DNA from: Butyricicoccus pullicaecorum
GTDB lineage: Bacteria > Bacillota > Clostridia > Oscillospirales > Butyricicoccaceae
DNA: 64,000 nucleotides
Direction of reading: 5' to 3'
Assembly: GCA_018366035.1 (NCBI GenBank)
Contig: JAGZIW010000001.1
Coordinates: forward strand, 124,001-188,000
The notes under the pieces are model-generated. The model was not told where the DNA came from. It did no database searches and saw only the letters and a program-made list of their open reading frames with translations. How positions within the stretch are numbered: position 1 is the first letter of the stretch; each line of letters starts with the position of its first letter. The translations under genes and the position numbers were made by a program. This document shows positions 32,969-41,712 of the stretch, piece after piece.

Positions 32969-34780
32969 ATGAATAACACTTCGATTGCGAATATGAAACG
33001 CACAGATATGTGCGGCGAACTGCGTGCATCTGACGTTGGTCGTGAGGTTATTGTCAATGGTTGGGTAGATCGTGTGCGTGATAATGGCGGCGTTCTATTT
33101 TTGCTGGTACGTGACCGTGCGGGTATCGTACAGTGTACATTTGATAAGAGCGTCAACGCAGAGCTGTTTGAAATTGCGTTTACCTGCCGCACAGAGTTTG
33201 TCGTCGCAGTCAAGGGACAGCTGGTTGCACGCGATACAGCAGCAATCAACAATAAAATGCCGACTGGTGAAGTTGAGATCGTTGCGACCGATATCCGTAT
33301 TCTGTCTAAGGCAGAGACTACACCATTTGAAATTTCAGATGATAAGGAAGTGGGCGATCAGATTCGCCTCAAGTATCGCTATTTGGATTTGCGCCGCCCT
33401 TCTATGCAGCGCAATATGATGCTGCGTCATCGGGTCACGCAGATTGCACGCAATTATTTTGATGAGCAGGGATTTGTTGAAATTGAAACACCCATGCTCA
33501 CAAAGTCGACTCCAGAGGGCGCACGGGATTATCTCGTTCCGTCTCGTGTGCATGCGGGAAAGTTCTATGCACTGCCGCAGTCTCCGCAGCAATATAAGCA
33601 GCTGCTGATGCTGTCGGGCATGGATCGTTATATCCAGATTACTCGATGCTTCCGTGATGAGGACTTGCGCGCAGATCGTCAGCCTGAGTTTACACAGATC
33701 GATTTGGAAATGTCATTTGTAGAGCAGGACGATGTGATTGCGGTCAATGAAGGATTCCTCAAGCGCGTATTTCAGGAAGTGCTGAATGTGGATATTCAGC
33801 TGCCTTTGCCGCGTATCACATGGCAGGAGGCGATGGATCGCTTTGGATCGGATAAGCCGGATTTGCGTTTTGGGTTTGAAATTAAGGATATTTCGGATAT
33901 CGCGGAAAAGTGTTCTTTCAAGGTGTTCCATGATACGGTTGCAGGCGGCGGCAGTGTGCGCCTAATCAACGTAAATGGCTATGCAGATAAGTTCCCGCGC
34001 AAGGAAATCGATAAGCTTGGTGAGTTTGTAAAGACCTATCGTGCAAAGGGACTTGCGTGGCTGAAGCTGGCAGCAGATGGTTCTATGACCTCCTCCTTTG
34101 CAAAATTCCTGTCCGATGACGAACTTGAACAAATCAAGGCGCGTGCTGAGGCAAAGCCCAATGACTTGATTTTTGTTGTGGCAGATGCGGATTGGGAGAC
34201 AGCGGCAACCGCACTTGGCGCACTTCGCTGTGAGCTTGGAAAGCGTTTGGGACTTGCGAGAAAGGACGATTATAAGCTGGCATGGGTAGTTGCATTCCCA
34301 CAGTTTGAATACTCTGAGGAGGAGGACCGTCTGGTTGCAAAGCATCACCCATTTACAGCACCGATGGACGAAGATATTGCGTTGCTGGAGACCGATCCGA
34401 AGCGCGTCCGTGCAAAAGCTTATGATATTATACTCAATGGCTGTGAGCTTGGCGGCGGGTCAATCCGTATTCATGATCCGGAACTTCAGACGAAGATGTT
34501 CCGTGCACTTGGCTTTACGGAGGAAAAGGCAAATGAGCAGTTTGGTCATCTGATTACTGCTTTCAAGTATGGTGCTCCACCACATGGCGGACTGGCGTAT
34601 GGCTTGGATCGGCTGTGTATGCTGCTCGCCGGTTTGGACTCTATTCGTGATGTGATTGCTTTCCCGAAGGTGCAGAACGCATCAGATCTGATGATGCAGT
34701 GTCCAGATGTGGTAGATGAAAAGCAGCTCGATGATTTGTCTATTGCGGTTACCCGTGTAGAGAAAAACGAGGAAGAATAA
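32969..34780 (+). CDS. aspS: aspartate--tRNA ligase, bacterial type
   Basis: AspRS charges tRNA-Asp. The 603-residue protein has an N-terminal OB-fold anticodon domain (VNGWVDRVRDNGGVLFLLVRDR), class II motif 1 (FVEIETPML) and the LVPSRVHAGKFYALPQSPQQYKQ loop. Motif 2 is TRCFRDEDLRADRQPEFTQIDLEMSF. The bacterial GAD insertion lies at about 290-420, and motif 3 is GGLAYGLDRLCMLLAG. Its length is typical of the bacterial form. Whether it also charges tRNA-Asn depends on GatCAB elsewhere. Confidence 0.97.
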   Translation: MNNTSIANMKRTDMCGELRASDVGREVIVNGWVDRVRDNGGVLFLLVRDRAGIVQCTFDKSVNAELFEIAFTCRTEFVVAVKGQLVARDTAAINNKMPTGEVEIVATDIRILSKAETTPFEISDDKEVGDQIRLKYRYLDLRRPSMQRNMMLRHRVTQIARNYFDEQGFVEIETPMLTKSTPEGARDYLVPSRVHAGKFYALPQSPQQYKQLLMLSGMDRYIQITRCFRDEDLRADRQPEFTQIDLEMSFVEQDDVIAVNEGFLKRVFQEVLNVDIQLPLPRITWQEAMDRFGSDKPDLRFGFEIKDISDIAEKCSFKVFHDTVAGGGSVRLINVNGYADKFPRKEIDKLGEFVKTYRAKGLAWLKLAADGSMTSSFAKFLSDDELEQIKARAEAKPNDLIFVVADADWETAATALGALRCELGKRLGLARKDDYKLAWVVAFPQFEYSEEEDRLVAKHHPFTAPMDEDIALLETDPKRVRAKAYDIILNGCELGGGSIRIHDPELQTKMFRALGFTEEKANEQFGHLITAFKYGAPPHGGLAYGLDRLCMLLAGLDSIRDVIAFPKVQNASDLMMQCPDVVDEKQLDDLSIAVTRVEKNEEE

Positions 34781-34789
34781 GAGTAAAAG

Positions 34790-34818
34790 GTCGCTCGGAA
34801 ATTCTGAGCGACTTTTTT
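34790..34818 (+). terminator. terminator after aspS
   Basis: GTCGCTC / GAGCGAC stem with TTTTTT. Confidence 0.88.
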
Positions 34819-34843
34819 GAAAGCATATGATGGGAGATAATGT

Positions 34844-35266
34844 ATGAAAAATTATAAAGGTCTGGCGCATATTGCTGTATATACAACAGATTTAGCGTGT
34901 TCGATTCGATTTTATGAGGCACTAGGCGGTACCTGTACCATGCGCGGAGAGGTGCAGAAAAAGACTGGGGTAAATCAGCTTGCCATGATTCATCTCTTAG
35001 ATTTTGAAATCGAGTTGATTGAGCCGCGAGATGGAACGGTCGTGACAACAGAAGGGGGCGTGATTCCACATTTTGCAATCGAAGTGGAGAATTTGCCCTT
35101 GGTGGTAGACTCCATGCGTGCGATGGGAATCGATACGTTTTGCACAGAGCAGCAGAATGTGATGCCGGAATTATTTGGCGGATTGCAGAATATCTTTTTT
35201 CGTGGTCCAAGTGGTGAGATGATTGAATTGATTGAACATTTTGATATAGAGCCCTCCAGACGATAA
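34844..35266 (+). CDS. VOC/glyoxalase-family protein
   Basis: A 140-residue single-module vicinal-oxygen-chelate protein. It has two beta-alpha-beta-beta-beta halves with likely metal ligands His in GLAHIAVYTTDL, Glu in FEIELIEP, His in PHFAIEV and Glu in GEMIELIEH. This matches glyoxalase I or methylmalonyl-CoA-epimerase-like members. It lies in the same 4-kb stretch as methylglyoxal synthase but is separately transcribed. A role in methylglyoxal removal is possible but not shown. GGAG precedes the start. Confidence 0.8.
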   Translation: MKNYKGLAHIAVYTTDLACSIRFYEALGGTCTMRGEVQKKTGVNQLAMIHLLDFEIELIEPRDGTVVTTEGGVIPHFAIEVENLPLVVDSMRAMGIDTFCTEQQNVMPELFGGLQNIFFRGPSGEMIELIEHFDIEPSRR

Positions 35267-35271
35267 AATAG

Positions 35272-35302
35272 AAAATCCCTGACATGTTGTCAGGGATTTT
35301 TT
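35272..35302. terminator. terminator between the VOC and PepSY genes
   Basis: AAAATCCCTGACA-TGT-TGTCAGGGATTTT, a 13-bp stem with T runs usable on both strands between convergent genes. Confidence 0.9.
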
Positions 35303-35320
35303 GAAATAGGGAAATATAAA

Positions 35321-36118
35321 TCAGTCGTCTTTTTCGCTTTCGCTGTCAGAGGAGAGAATGGAACCGTCCGCAGCATCGATTTTGTACTCATATTTTTTAG
35401 AGCCGGAAGTAAATTCGATTTCATAAACGCTGCCCTTGTCATCTTCCTTGAGCTCGCACTTGGTAAATTTTGCATCGGAAACATCAGCTTTTTTGGCTGC
35501 AATTTCCTTGGCCTTGCTTTCAGAAATTTTCTCAGAGTTATTGGAGCTGTTGGAATTTCCGTCAGATTCCTTGTCGAGCACCTTGCCGGTTGCAGCATCG
35601 ACCTTATATTCATATTTTTTGGAACCAGATGTAAACTCTATTTCATAGATATTGCGACCGTCATCTGTTTTTTGTTCACATTTTGTGAATTTTGCATTTG
35701 AGGCTGTAACACCAGCGTCTGTAAGCGCCGCCAGCTTTGCCTGATCCTCGGAAACTGCGGTGCCGCTGGTATTACCGCTTCCTGTATTGCCGCTTCCGGC
35801 ATTATTGTTTCCTGTGTTGGGTGTAGTAGTTGGTGCTGTAACACTTACCATTTTGGTGGCACTGTCATAGCTTACCGTCAGTCCGATTGCCTCACACAAT
35901 GGACGCATCGGTACATAGGTGGTGCCGTTATATAGGAATGGGCTGACTGGATTGCCCTTTGCATCCTTTGGGACAAACGCTGTATTGTTGATTTGCATAC
36001 GAATGCCTTCTTCCACTGCAATATTGCGAGATGCACCAACTGCGGAATAAGCAGCTCCCATTACAAGACAAGCACTGACAGCACCAAGTGCAAAAACTTT
36101 GACGGAATTATTTTTCAT
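35321..36118 (-). CDS. exported stalk-domain/PepSY protein
   Basis: A 265-residue secreted protein with a signal peptide (AVSACLVMGAAYSAVGA). A copper-amine-oxidase-N-like stalk domain (INNTAFVPKDAKGN, NGTTYVPMRPLCEAIGLTV) comes first. An Asn/Gly/Ser/Thr-rich linker (residues ~100-118) and two PepSY repeats follow. The PepSY copies are near-identical (FTKCEQKTDDGRNIYEIEFTSGSKKYEYKVDA and FTKCELKEDDKGSVYEIEFTSGSKKYEYKIDA). PepSY domains in exported proteins often act as protease inhibitors or ligand-binding modules. GGAG precedes the ATG. The function here is not known. Confidence 0.85.
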   Translation of the reverse strand: MKNNSVKVFALGAVSACLVMGAAYSAVGASRNIAVEEGIRMQINNTAFVPKDAKGNPVSPFLYNGTTYVPMRPLCEAIGLTVSYDSATKMVSVTAPTTTPNTGNNNAGSGNTGSGNTSGTAVSEDQAKLAALTDAGVTASNAKFTKCEQKTDDGRNIYEIEFTSGSKKYEYKVDAATGKVLDKESDGNSNSSNNSEKISESKAKEIAAKKADVSDAKFTKCELKEDDKGSVYEIEFTSGSKKYEYKIDAADGSILSSDSESEKDD

Positions 36119-36339
36119 GGATATTGTGCTCCTTTCAAAAGCAAGCTAAAAAAATTCAAAGAAAATCTTATGTCAGTAATCATAGCATGGATTTTTGTAG
36201 AAATATGACAAAATTGTAAATTATTGTAAATAAAAATGGATATTATATGATAATATGACCTAAAAACAATCATATATTATTGTTTATGAAAGCTGTTTGC
36301 GATAGCGAAATTTCTGCATATTTTGATTGCAGCAGAGAA

Positions 36340-36371
36340 AAACGAGGAGCTGATAAATCAGCTCCTCGTTT
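36340..36371. terminator. terminator after iolD
   Basis: AAACGAGGAGCTGAT / ATCAGCTCCTCGTTT, an almost perfect 15-bp palindrome with T-rich flanks on both strands. The rest of 36119-36401 is AT-rich and holds the promoter region of the PepSY gene (extended TGC-TATGAT on the minus strand). Confidence 0.9.
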
Positions 36372-36401
36372 ATTTTTTTGACATCTTTTGCCAGCTTGGA
36401 A

Positions 36402-38372
36402 TCAATAATGACGTGCTTCGAACAGATGATCTTCGATTGCCTTGCGCGCAGCCTGTACTTCTGGTTTGTTGGAAACCTCGGCAACGCCTACACGCCACCA
36501 GTTTTCATAGCCAGCAGACATGGTCTTGGGCAGTACCTTGATATCAATCAGCGTAGAAACAGTCTGCTTTTTGGAATCTTCGATTGCAGCTTCCAACTCT
36601 TCCTGTGTCTTAACGGTGTAGGTCTTGCAGCCGTATGCAGCACCGATTGCAGCATAGTCGATCTGAATCACCTTACCCTTATGGATACCATTGGTCACGC
36701 CTTCTTCGAGCATATTCTTTTCGGTTGCAATGCAGGCATTGCCCTGACCAACCTCAAGGTTGTTGATACAGCCGAAGGAAGCGTTATCAAACAGCATAAC
36801 ATTGATCTTATGACCGGTCTGTATCGAGGTAATGAGTTCAGAGTGCAGCATATCAAAGGAACCATCACCACACATGGAGTAAACCTCCTGATCCGGACAA
36901 GCCATCTTTGCGCCCAGTGCAGCCGCAATCTCATAGCCCATGCAGGAATAGCCATATTCCATGTGATAGGTGTTAATCTGGCGTGCGCGCCACAGACCCT
37001 GCATATCACCCGGGAGAGAACCAGCAGCAGCTACTGCGATTGCATTGTCATCGATCATACGGTTGATAGTGCCCAGAACTGTGGTCTGGCACAGCTTACA
37101 GCCAGTTTCTTCGATATACTTCTCAACACATTCACGGTTTGCATCGTTGATTTCCGGAACGAAGGAATCCTTGTCGGTATATACCACGTGATCGAGACGA
37201 TCGATTTCGTCGAACCACTCCTGACGCAGTGCCTTCACTTCCTCTGCATAAGCAGCGTCTGTGTGGTAGCCAATCTTGGAAAGCTCTACTCCAATTGCAG
37301 ACAGTGCCTCATTTGCATCGGCTACAACAGGGGTTGCGTCCATTTTGTATGCTTGGAATTCAGAGGGGTTGATGTTGACAAACTTTGCATCTGTGCGGTA
37401 CAGCCACTTGGAAGCAGTGGTGAAATCGGTGTAACGTGTACCAACGCCAATCACAACATCTGCTTCATGTGCAAGTTTGTTTGCAGCGATGCCGCCAGTT
37501 GTGCCCAAACCGCCGAGGTTCATCTCATGTGTCCATTCGATGGTAGACTTGCCTGCCTGTGTTTCGCCAAATGCAATGCCAAAGTCCTCTGCAAACTTTT
37601 TGAATACCTTGTGTGCCTCTGCATAGCGAACGCCGCCGCCGCAAATCAGAAGAGGCTTCTTTGCATTTTTGATAACTTCCACAGCCTGCTTGAGCGCATA
37701 TTGGGTAATTGGACGGCGGTCAATACGCCATACGCGCTTCTTGAAGAAGTCCAGCGGATAATCGTATGCTTCTGCCTGCACGTCCTGCGGCATGGAAATC
37801 GCAACAGCACCTGTATTTGCGGTGTCAGTCAGAACACGCATTGCGGAAATCATGTCAGTCATAACCTGCTCAGGACGGTTGATGCGGCCCCAGTATTTGG
37901 TAACAGACTGAAATGCGTCATGTGCAGAGATGGACAGGTTGTGTGTCTGCTCCATCTGCTGCAGTACAGGGTCTGGCTGACGGGACGCATAGATATCGCC
38001 CGGCAGAATGAGAAGCGGGATATTGTTTGCGGTTGCAGTTGCAGCAGCGGTGACCATATTGCAGGCGCCGGGACCAACAGAAGATGTGCAGGCAAAAATC
38101 TGCTTACGGCGAAGCTGCTTTGCATAGCCCATTGCAGCCAGTGCCATACCCTGTTCGTTTTTGCCCTGATAGACAACCATATCCTTCAGTTCCTGCTCAA
38201 CGCCGTTAGCGAAACCAACAACATTACCGTGACCCGGGAGCATGAAGATACCCTTTACGAACTTGTGCTCTACTTCATTGCCGTCCATGTCAATGTAGCT
38301 GATGTACTGATTCTCGAGAAAACGGACCAGTGCTTGGCTGGCTGTCAGACGGACAGTTTCCATATGTTTCAT
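36402..38372 (-). CDS. iolD: 3D-(3,5/4)-trihydroxycyclohexane-1,2-dione hydrolase
   Basis: IolD opens the ring of the diketone made by IolE, giving 5-deoxy-glucuronate, in the cytoplasm. The 656-residue ThDP enzyme shows MLPGHGNVVGFANGVEQEL near the N-terminus (pyrimidine-side catalytic Glu), SVGPGACNMVTAAATATANNIPLLILPGD, and VIGVGTRYTDF in the middle domain. The C-terminal ThDP-binding GDGSFDMLHSEL completes it. Length is normal. It lies 56 bases after iolB on the same strand, with GGAGG before its ATG, so the two form an operon. A 672-codon frame opposite is a shadow. Confidence 0.96.
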   Translation of the reverse strand: MKHMETVRLTASQALVRFLENQYISYIDMDGNEVEHKFVKGIFMLPGHGNVVGFANGVEQELKDMVVYQGKNEQGMALAAMGYAKQLRRKQIFACTSSVGPGACNMVTAAATATANNIPLLILPGDIYASRQPDPVLQQMEQTHNLSISAHDAFQSVTKYWGRINRPEQVMTDMISAMRVLTDTANTGAVAISMPQDVQAEAYDYPLDFFKKRVWRIDRRPITQYALKQAVEVIKNAKKPLLICGGGVRYAEAHKVFKKFAEDFGIAFGETQAGKSTIEWTHEMNLGGLGTTGGIAANKLAHEADVVIGVGTRYTDFTTASKWLYRTDAKFVNINPSEFQAYKMDATPVVADANEALSAIGVELSKIGYHTDAAYAEEVKALRQEWFDEIDRLDHVVYTDKDSFVPEINDANRECVEKYIEETGCKLCQTTVLGTINRMIDDNAIAVAAAGSLPGDMQGLWRARQINTYHMEYGYSCMGYEIAAALGAKMACPDQEVYSMCGDGSFDMLHSELITSIQTGHKINVMLFDNASFGCINNLEVGQGNACIATEKNMLEEGVTNGIHKGKVIQIDYAAIGAAYGCKTYTVKTQEELEAAIEDSKKQTVSTLIDIKVLPKTMSAGYENWWRVGVAEVSNKPEVQAARKAIEDHLFEARHY

Positions 38373-38428
38373 AGTAAAATCCTCCTTATAAGATAAATGC
38401 GGGTGATTTAATTATTGCAGTCAAGAGA

Positions 38429-39235
38429 TTAGTTTCCGGTTGGGCAGTGCCAGATGTGGTCGTTGGCATCGTCTTCGAGCAGCCACAGGTGCTCGGTATC
38501 ATCAATGCGGGTCTTGTCCCACGGATTGCCCGGCAGATGGCGGATTCCCCAAGCATAGCAGCAGGAATATCCCGGGGCAGTCACCTGAGAGTGCATCTTG
38601 TCGGTGATGATTGCCAGACCATTGTGGTGGGTCTCGTAGATTTCACCGTTTGCCCAACCTGCACCAAAGCCCATCGGCTTGTCATAGCGATAGAAGTAAC
38701 ATTCCGGCTGCGGGTGATGATGCGGCGGATAAGAGGACCACTTGCCCGGCAGATTGACAACTTCGCCCAAAACCATGTTGGAGTATGGCGCATTGTCCAA
38801 ATCGAAGCAGGTACGTACATCGCGCTTGATGCAGCCCATCAGTTCACCCTGATTGCCGCGTGCCCATGTATCCGTATCTTCCGGCTTGTACATTTTGCTC
38901 GGGAAGGTTTTTTCATTGAGTGTCTTTTGTACATAGATATTTGTGGGGCCGTGTGCAGTGATTTTCACTGCGATGCCCTTGCACACATGCAGACAGGACG
39001 GGTTATAATCAAATGGATTCGGACGGTCTACGTCGTAAGACTCGTTTTCCCACTCAATGGTGCATTTGCCGTCGAAAACGAGGCAGGCTAGCTCTTTTTC
39101 GCTCTCTTGGAACGAATAGGTGTCGCCGTCCTCCATGACGAGCAGAGCAACATCCATCATGGCATCTTTGCCGATGCCTTCGTTTAGATGGATATACTCA
39201 TTGTATCCACGCTTGACTTGCTTATCAATATACAT
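38429..39235 (-). CDS. iolB: 5-deoxy-glucuronate isomerase
   Basis: IolB isomerises 5-deoxy-glucuronate to 2-deoxy-5-keto-D-gluconate. The 268-residue bicupin carries the metal site PPHHHPQPECYFYRY and later YSCCYAWGIRHLPGNPWDKTR, close to the family. In classic pathways its product goes to the kinase IolC, which is absent from this window. GGAGG lies before the start. It is the first gene of the iolB-iolD operon, from a promoter at 39317-39345. Confidence 0.96.
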   Translation of the reverse strand: MYIDKQVKRGYNEYIHLNEGIGKDAMMDVALLVMEDGDTYSFQESEKELACLVFDGKCTIEWENESYDVDRPNPFDYNPSCLHVCKGIAVKITAHGPTNIYVQKTLNEKTFPSKMYKPEDTDTWARGNQGELMGCIKRDVRTCFDLDNAPYSNMVLGEVVNLPGKWSSYPPHHHPQPECYFYRYDKPMGFGAGWANGEIYETHHNGLAIITDKMHSQVTAPGYSCCYAWGIRHLPGNPWDKTRIDDTEHLWLLEDDANDHIWHCPTGN

Positions 39236-39316
39236 AGCGCATACCTCCAGAAAAAGTAGATCTCAATGTTCTGGGAACGAGAGATCAGATCGATTTTCAG
39301 ATACATATTTGGTTTT

Positions 39317-39345
39317 ATTATAGCATCATTGCCAAAAAATATCAA
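39317..39345 (-). promoter_or_regulatory. iolB-iolD promoter
   Basis: On the minus strand, TTGATA (39340-39345), 17 bases and TATAAT (39317-39322). Confidence 0.75.
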
Positions 39346-39526
39346 CTGTATCTGATGAATTTTAGATGAATAAGAGAATTGTTTGGGCGTTTTGCATTAT
39401 AATACCACAAAATTCTTTCATTCTTTTTACCGAAGAAGCGTGCACTGGTGTTGCAGGCGGTCGCTTTGAGAATGAATCAGATGTGAGAAGAGGGGAGACG
39501 TGGTTTGCAAAACTGCTTGTTAATCT

Positions 39527-39555
39527 CGGTTTATCTGTCTATAATTATAATTGGA
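39527..39555 (+). promoter_or_regulatory. promoter of the AraC regulator
   Basis: TTGTTA (39527-39532), 17 bases and TATAAT (39550-39555). Confidence 0.65.
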
Positions 39556-39635
39556 TAGAAGAAGGATTGCTTGCAATATCTTCTGAAAAAATAATACGAT
39601 TTTAAGATTTTTGAAAACAGAGGGGAGAGTTGCGT

Positions 39636-40511
39636 ATGGACGCATCGCGCCGCGAGAAACGTGCACATGGTACGCAGGGGTTTCCGTTTCAGATTTATTC
39701 AGCACCTGCGGCACAGGATTCGGATTTGGTGCCCTATCATTGGCACCCAGAAATGGAAATCATCACGGTGCTGCAGGGACAGGTTCGTGTCATGATTGCA
39801 GATAAGCAGTACGTAGGGCAGCAGGGAGATGTCTTTTTTGTGGGTACAGGACAGCTGCATGAAATACGTGGAGGTGTGGAAAATTTATTCCGTGCATTTG
39901 TGTTCCCAATGGACTTTTTACAGTTCCGCCGAACAGATATCGCACAGAATGAATTGCTTGCACCGCTGGAGGAGGGGGTGCTGCGCTTTCCCTCTTATAT
40001 TTCCGGAAAGACAGAGCTTGGGCAGGCACTCTTTGCAGAGTTAAAAAAAATGATCCGCATTTGTGCAGATCAATCATTTGGGCACCAGCTTCTGGTAAAG
40101 TCCTCTCTTCTGTATATCATTGGATTGTTGGCGTCGGCACACATGCTGGTTCAATGTCCCGTGCGCCCGCGGGAGGAGTACCGGATACAGCTGCTGCGGC
40201 AGATCATTGAGTATTTGGCAGAACACTGCACGGAAAAAATACGACTTCAAGATGTTGCAGCACGTTTTGGATTATCCCCTCAGTATTTTTGCAGCTTTTT
40301 TAAGGAGAATTCAGGACGTACCCTTGTACAGCATATCAATTTTTTACGGATCGAGCGCGCTTCCCGTTTGCTGCGCGAAACCGAAGAGTCAATTTTGGAA
40401 ATCAGTTTGAGCGTTGGATTTGAAAATGTCAGTTATTTCATCAAACGTTTCCGAGAAGTATACAGCTGCACACCAACCGAATACAGGCGGTCTGTGTGCA
40501 GCCGTGAATAA
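39636..40511 (+). CDS. AraC-family regulator with cupin sensor domain
   Basis: A 291-residue transcription factor. The N-terminal half is a cupin (PYHWHPEMEIITVLQGQVRVMIADKQY, FVGTGQLHEIRGG) that could bind a sugar. The C-terminal ~100 residues hold two HTH units of the AraC/XylS type (IRLQDVAARFGLSPQYFCSFFKENSGRT and ILEISLSVGFENVSYFIKRFREVYSCTPTEYRR). The start at 39636 has AGAGGGGAG upstream; a TTG two codons earlier is less likely. It lies between iolB-iolD and the DeoR gene, so control of inositol or a related sugar is inferred. Confidence 0.9.
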   Translation: MDASRREKRAHGTQGFPFQIYSAPAAQDSDLVPYHWHPEMEIITVLQGQVRVMIADKQYVGQQGDVFFVGTGQLHEIRGGVENLFRAFVFPMDFLQFRRTDIAQNELLAPLEEGVLRFPSYISGKTELGQALFAELKKMIRICADQSFGHQLLVKSSLLYIIGLLASAHMLVQCPVRPREEYRIQLLRQIIEYLAEHCTEKIRLQDVAARFGLSPQYFCSFFKENSGRTLVQHINFLRIERASRLLRETEESILEISLSVGFENVSYFIKRFREVYSCTPTEYRRSVCSRE

Positions 40512-40516
40512 AGGAC

Positions 40517-41275
40517 TCAGTGATCGTAACGAACACGAATATTATTTTCGGAGAAGAATTGCAGATATTTCTCAGGGGGACGCCGGTCTGTAATAAATGC
40601 GGTGATATCCTTGAGCGGGCAGAAAGAAATGACCGCAGATTTATCAAGCTTGGAGGAGTCTGCCAAGAGATAGATACCACCGGCATGCTGTACCACACCG
40701 CGCTTGATTTCAGCCTCCAGAAAGGTGGTGTTGGTCATGCCGCTTTCTAGAGAAATACCGGTTGCTGCCATGAACGCTTTATTGATGGTCATACCGGAAA
40801 GCATTTCAAAGGTAGACAGACCGGTAAAGGAGTCGGTTGCTGCATTATAGATGCCACCAAGGGAGATAAGGCTCAAATTATCATATTTGGAAGCCTCGCT
40901 CATGGCACCCAGAGAATGGGTAATGACTGTTACACGTTTCCGGTTGGATAAGTAGCGCAGCAGACAGACTGTGGTGGAACCAGAGTCAATAAAAATCGTA
41001 TCTCCGTCCTGTACTTCGTTTGCTGCAAGCATGCCGATCTGATTTTTGTCAGAGGAATTCAGGTTGGAGCGAACAGGCATGGGAACAGCGCCGGGAGACC
41101 CGACGATTGTTACACCGCCATATACCTTGGCGATATGACCGCGTGCCTCCAAATCATTCAGGTCACGTCGAATGGTATTTTTTGACACACCAAAGACCTC
41201 ACAAAGCTCGTCGATGGAGACGGTTTCTTTGGAGATCACATACTGTTCAATGGAGTTAAGTCTACTGATTTTCAT
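40517..41275 (-). CDS. DeoR-family regulator, IolR-like
   Basis: A 252-residue regulator with an N-terminal DeoR winged HTH (RLNSIEQYVISKETVSIDELCEVFGVSKNTIRRDLNDLEARGHIAKVYGG). The C-terminal sugar-phosphate sensor is a ribose-isomerase-like fold (IGMLAANEVQDGDTIFIDSGSTTVCLLRYL, SLGGIYNAATDSFTG). IolR of B. subtilis belongs to this family, and the neighbours are iol genes, so it is a fair candidate repressor of this locus. It converges with the AraC gene (stop codons 5 bases apart) and diverges from the transketolase genes. Confidence 0.88.
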   Translation of the reverse strand: MKISRLNSIEQYVISKETVSIDELCEVFGVSKNTIRRDLNDLEARGHIAKVYGGVTIVGSPGAVPMPVRSNLNSSDKNQIGMLAANEVQDGDTIFIDSGSTTVCLLRYLSNRKRVTVITHSLGAMSEASKYDNLSLISLGGIYNAATDSFTGLSTFEMLSGMTINKAFMAATGISLESGMTNTTFLEAEIKRGVVQHAGGIYLLADSSKLDKSAVISFCPLKDITAFITDRRPPEKYLQFFSENNIRVRYDH

Positions 41276-41444
41276 GGTTCTCCCTTTTCTCTACTTTTCT
41301 TTTTATATTTTTTCCTTGTCCAAGCGGATTGCGGCACAGATGCAGCGCCGGCACTGTGGCAGCTGAAAAGCAGGACAGTTCTCCTTATCATTTTATCAGA
41401 AAATATTAAAAAAGCAACCAAAATAGCAGAAGAGCCGTATAATT

Positions 41445-41484
41445 TTCTGAATCACGCAAAAATATCGCGGCAATCGATTCAGAA
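41445..41484. promoter_or_regulatory. operator-like inverted repeat between deoR and transketolase
   Basis: TTCTGAATC (41445-41453) and its exact reverse complement GATTCAGAA (41476-41484) are separated by 22 bases. This is a candidate binding site of the adjacent DeoR-type regulator. Confidence 0.45.
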
Positions 41485-41594
41485 TCAAGAAAATATTGGA
41501 TTTTATTCAAGATATTATACACAAATATTAACAAGTTAACATGAAAAAAACAAAATAGAAAGAAAATTTTTCAGACAAATCCTCACATCAGCAT

Positions 41595-41623
41595 TGAAAT
41601 TTATCCAAAACGATGATAGACTA
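41595..41623 (+). promoter_or_regulatory. promoter of the transketolase pair
   Basis: TTGAAA (41595-41600), 17 bases and TAGACT (41618-41623). Confidence 0.55.
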
Positions 41624-41712
41624 CAAGTAGTGAGGAGAGGGAAACAGCGACTTGTTTTTAGAATCGCTGATTTTCACATGAATTTTTGTATATTTATAGG
41701 CAGGTGTATGCA

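Larger units (their letters stand above)
39236..39635. other. 400-base divergent regulatory region iolB/araC
   Basis: It contains promoters on both strands and no supported gene. A 79-codon frame at 39366-39605 has no ribosome site. The stretch 39283-39306 (leader of iolB) holds ATCAGATCGATTTTCAGAT, which resembles elements near the transketolase and iolE genes. Confidence 0.55.
41276..41712. other. 437-base divergent region deoR/transketolase
   Basis: No gene is seen. It contains a minus-strand promoter for the DeoR gene (TTGCTT-16-TAAAAT near 41390-41420), a perfect 9-bp inverted repeat at 41445-41484 and the transketolase promoter. A leader hairpin, CAGCGA/TCGCTG, lies at 41645-41669. Confidence 0.6.

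Noticed and set aside
36378..38396. A 672-codon open frame on the plus strand opposite iolD
   Set aside because: It is an exact shadow of a well-recognised gene, has a Cys/His/Leu-rich composition unlike real proteins, has no ribosome site and matches no family known to me. It follows from iolD codon use.
39366..39605. A 79-codon frame between iolB and the AraC gene
   Set aside because: No ribosome site, and it overlaps the AraC promoter. Composition does not suggest a protein.
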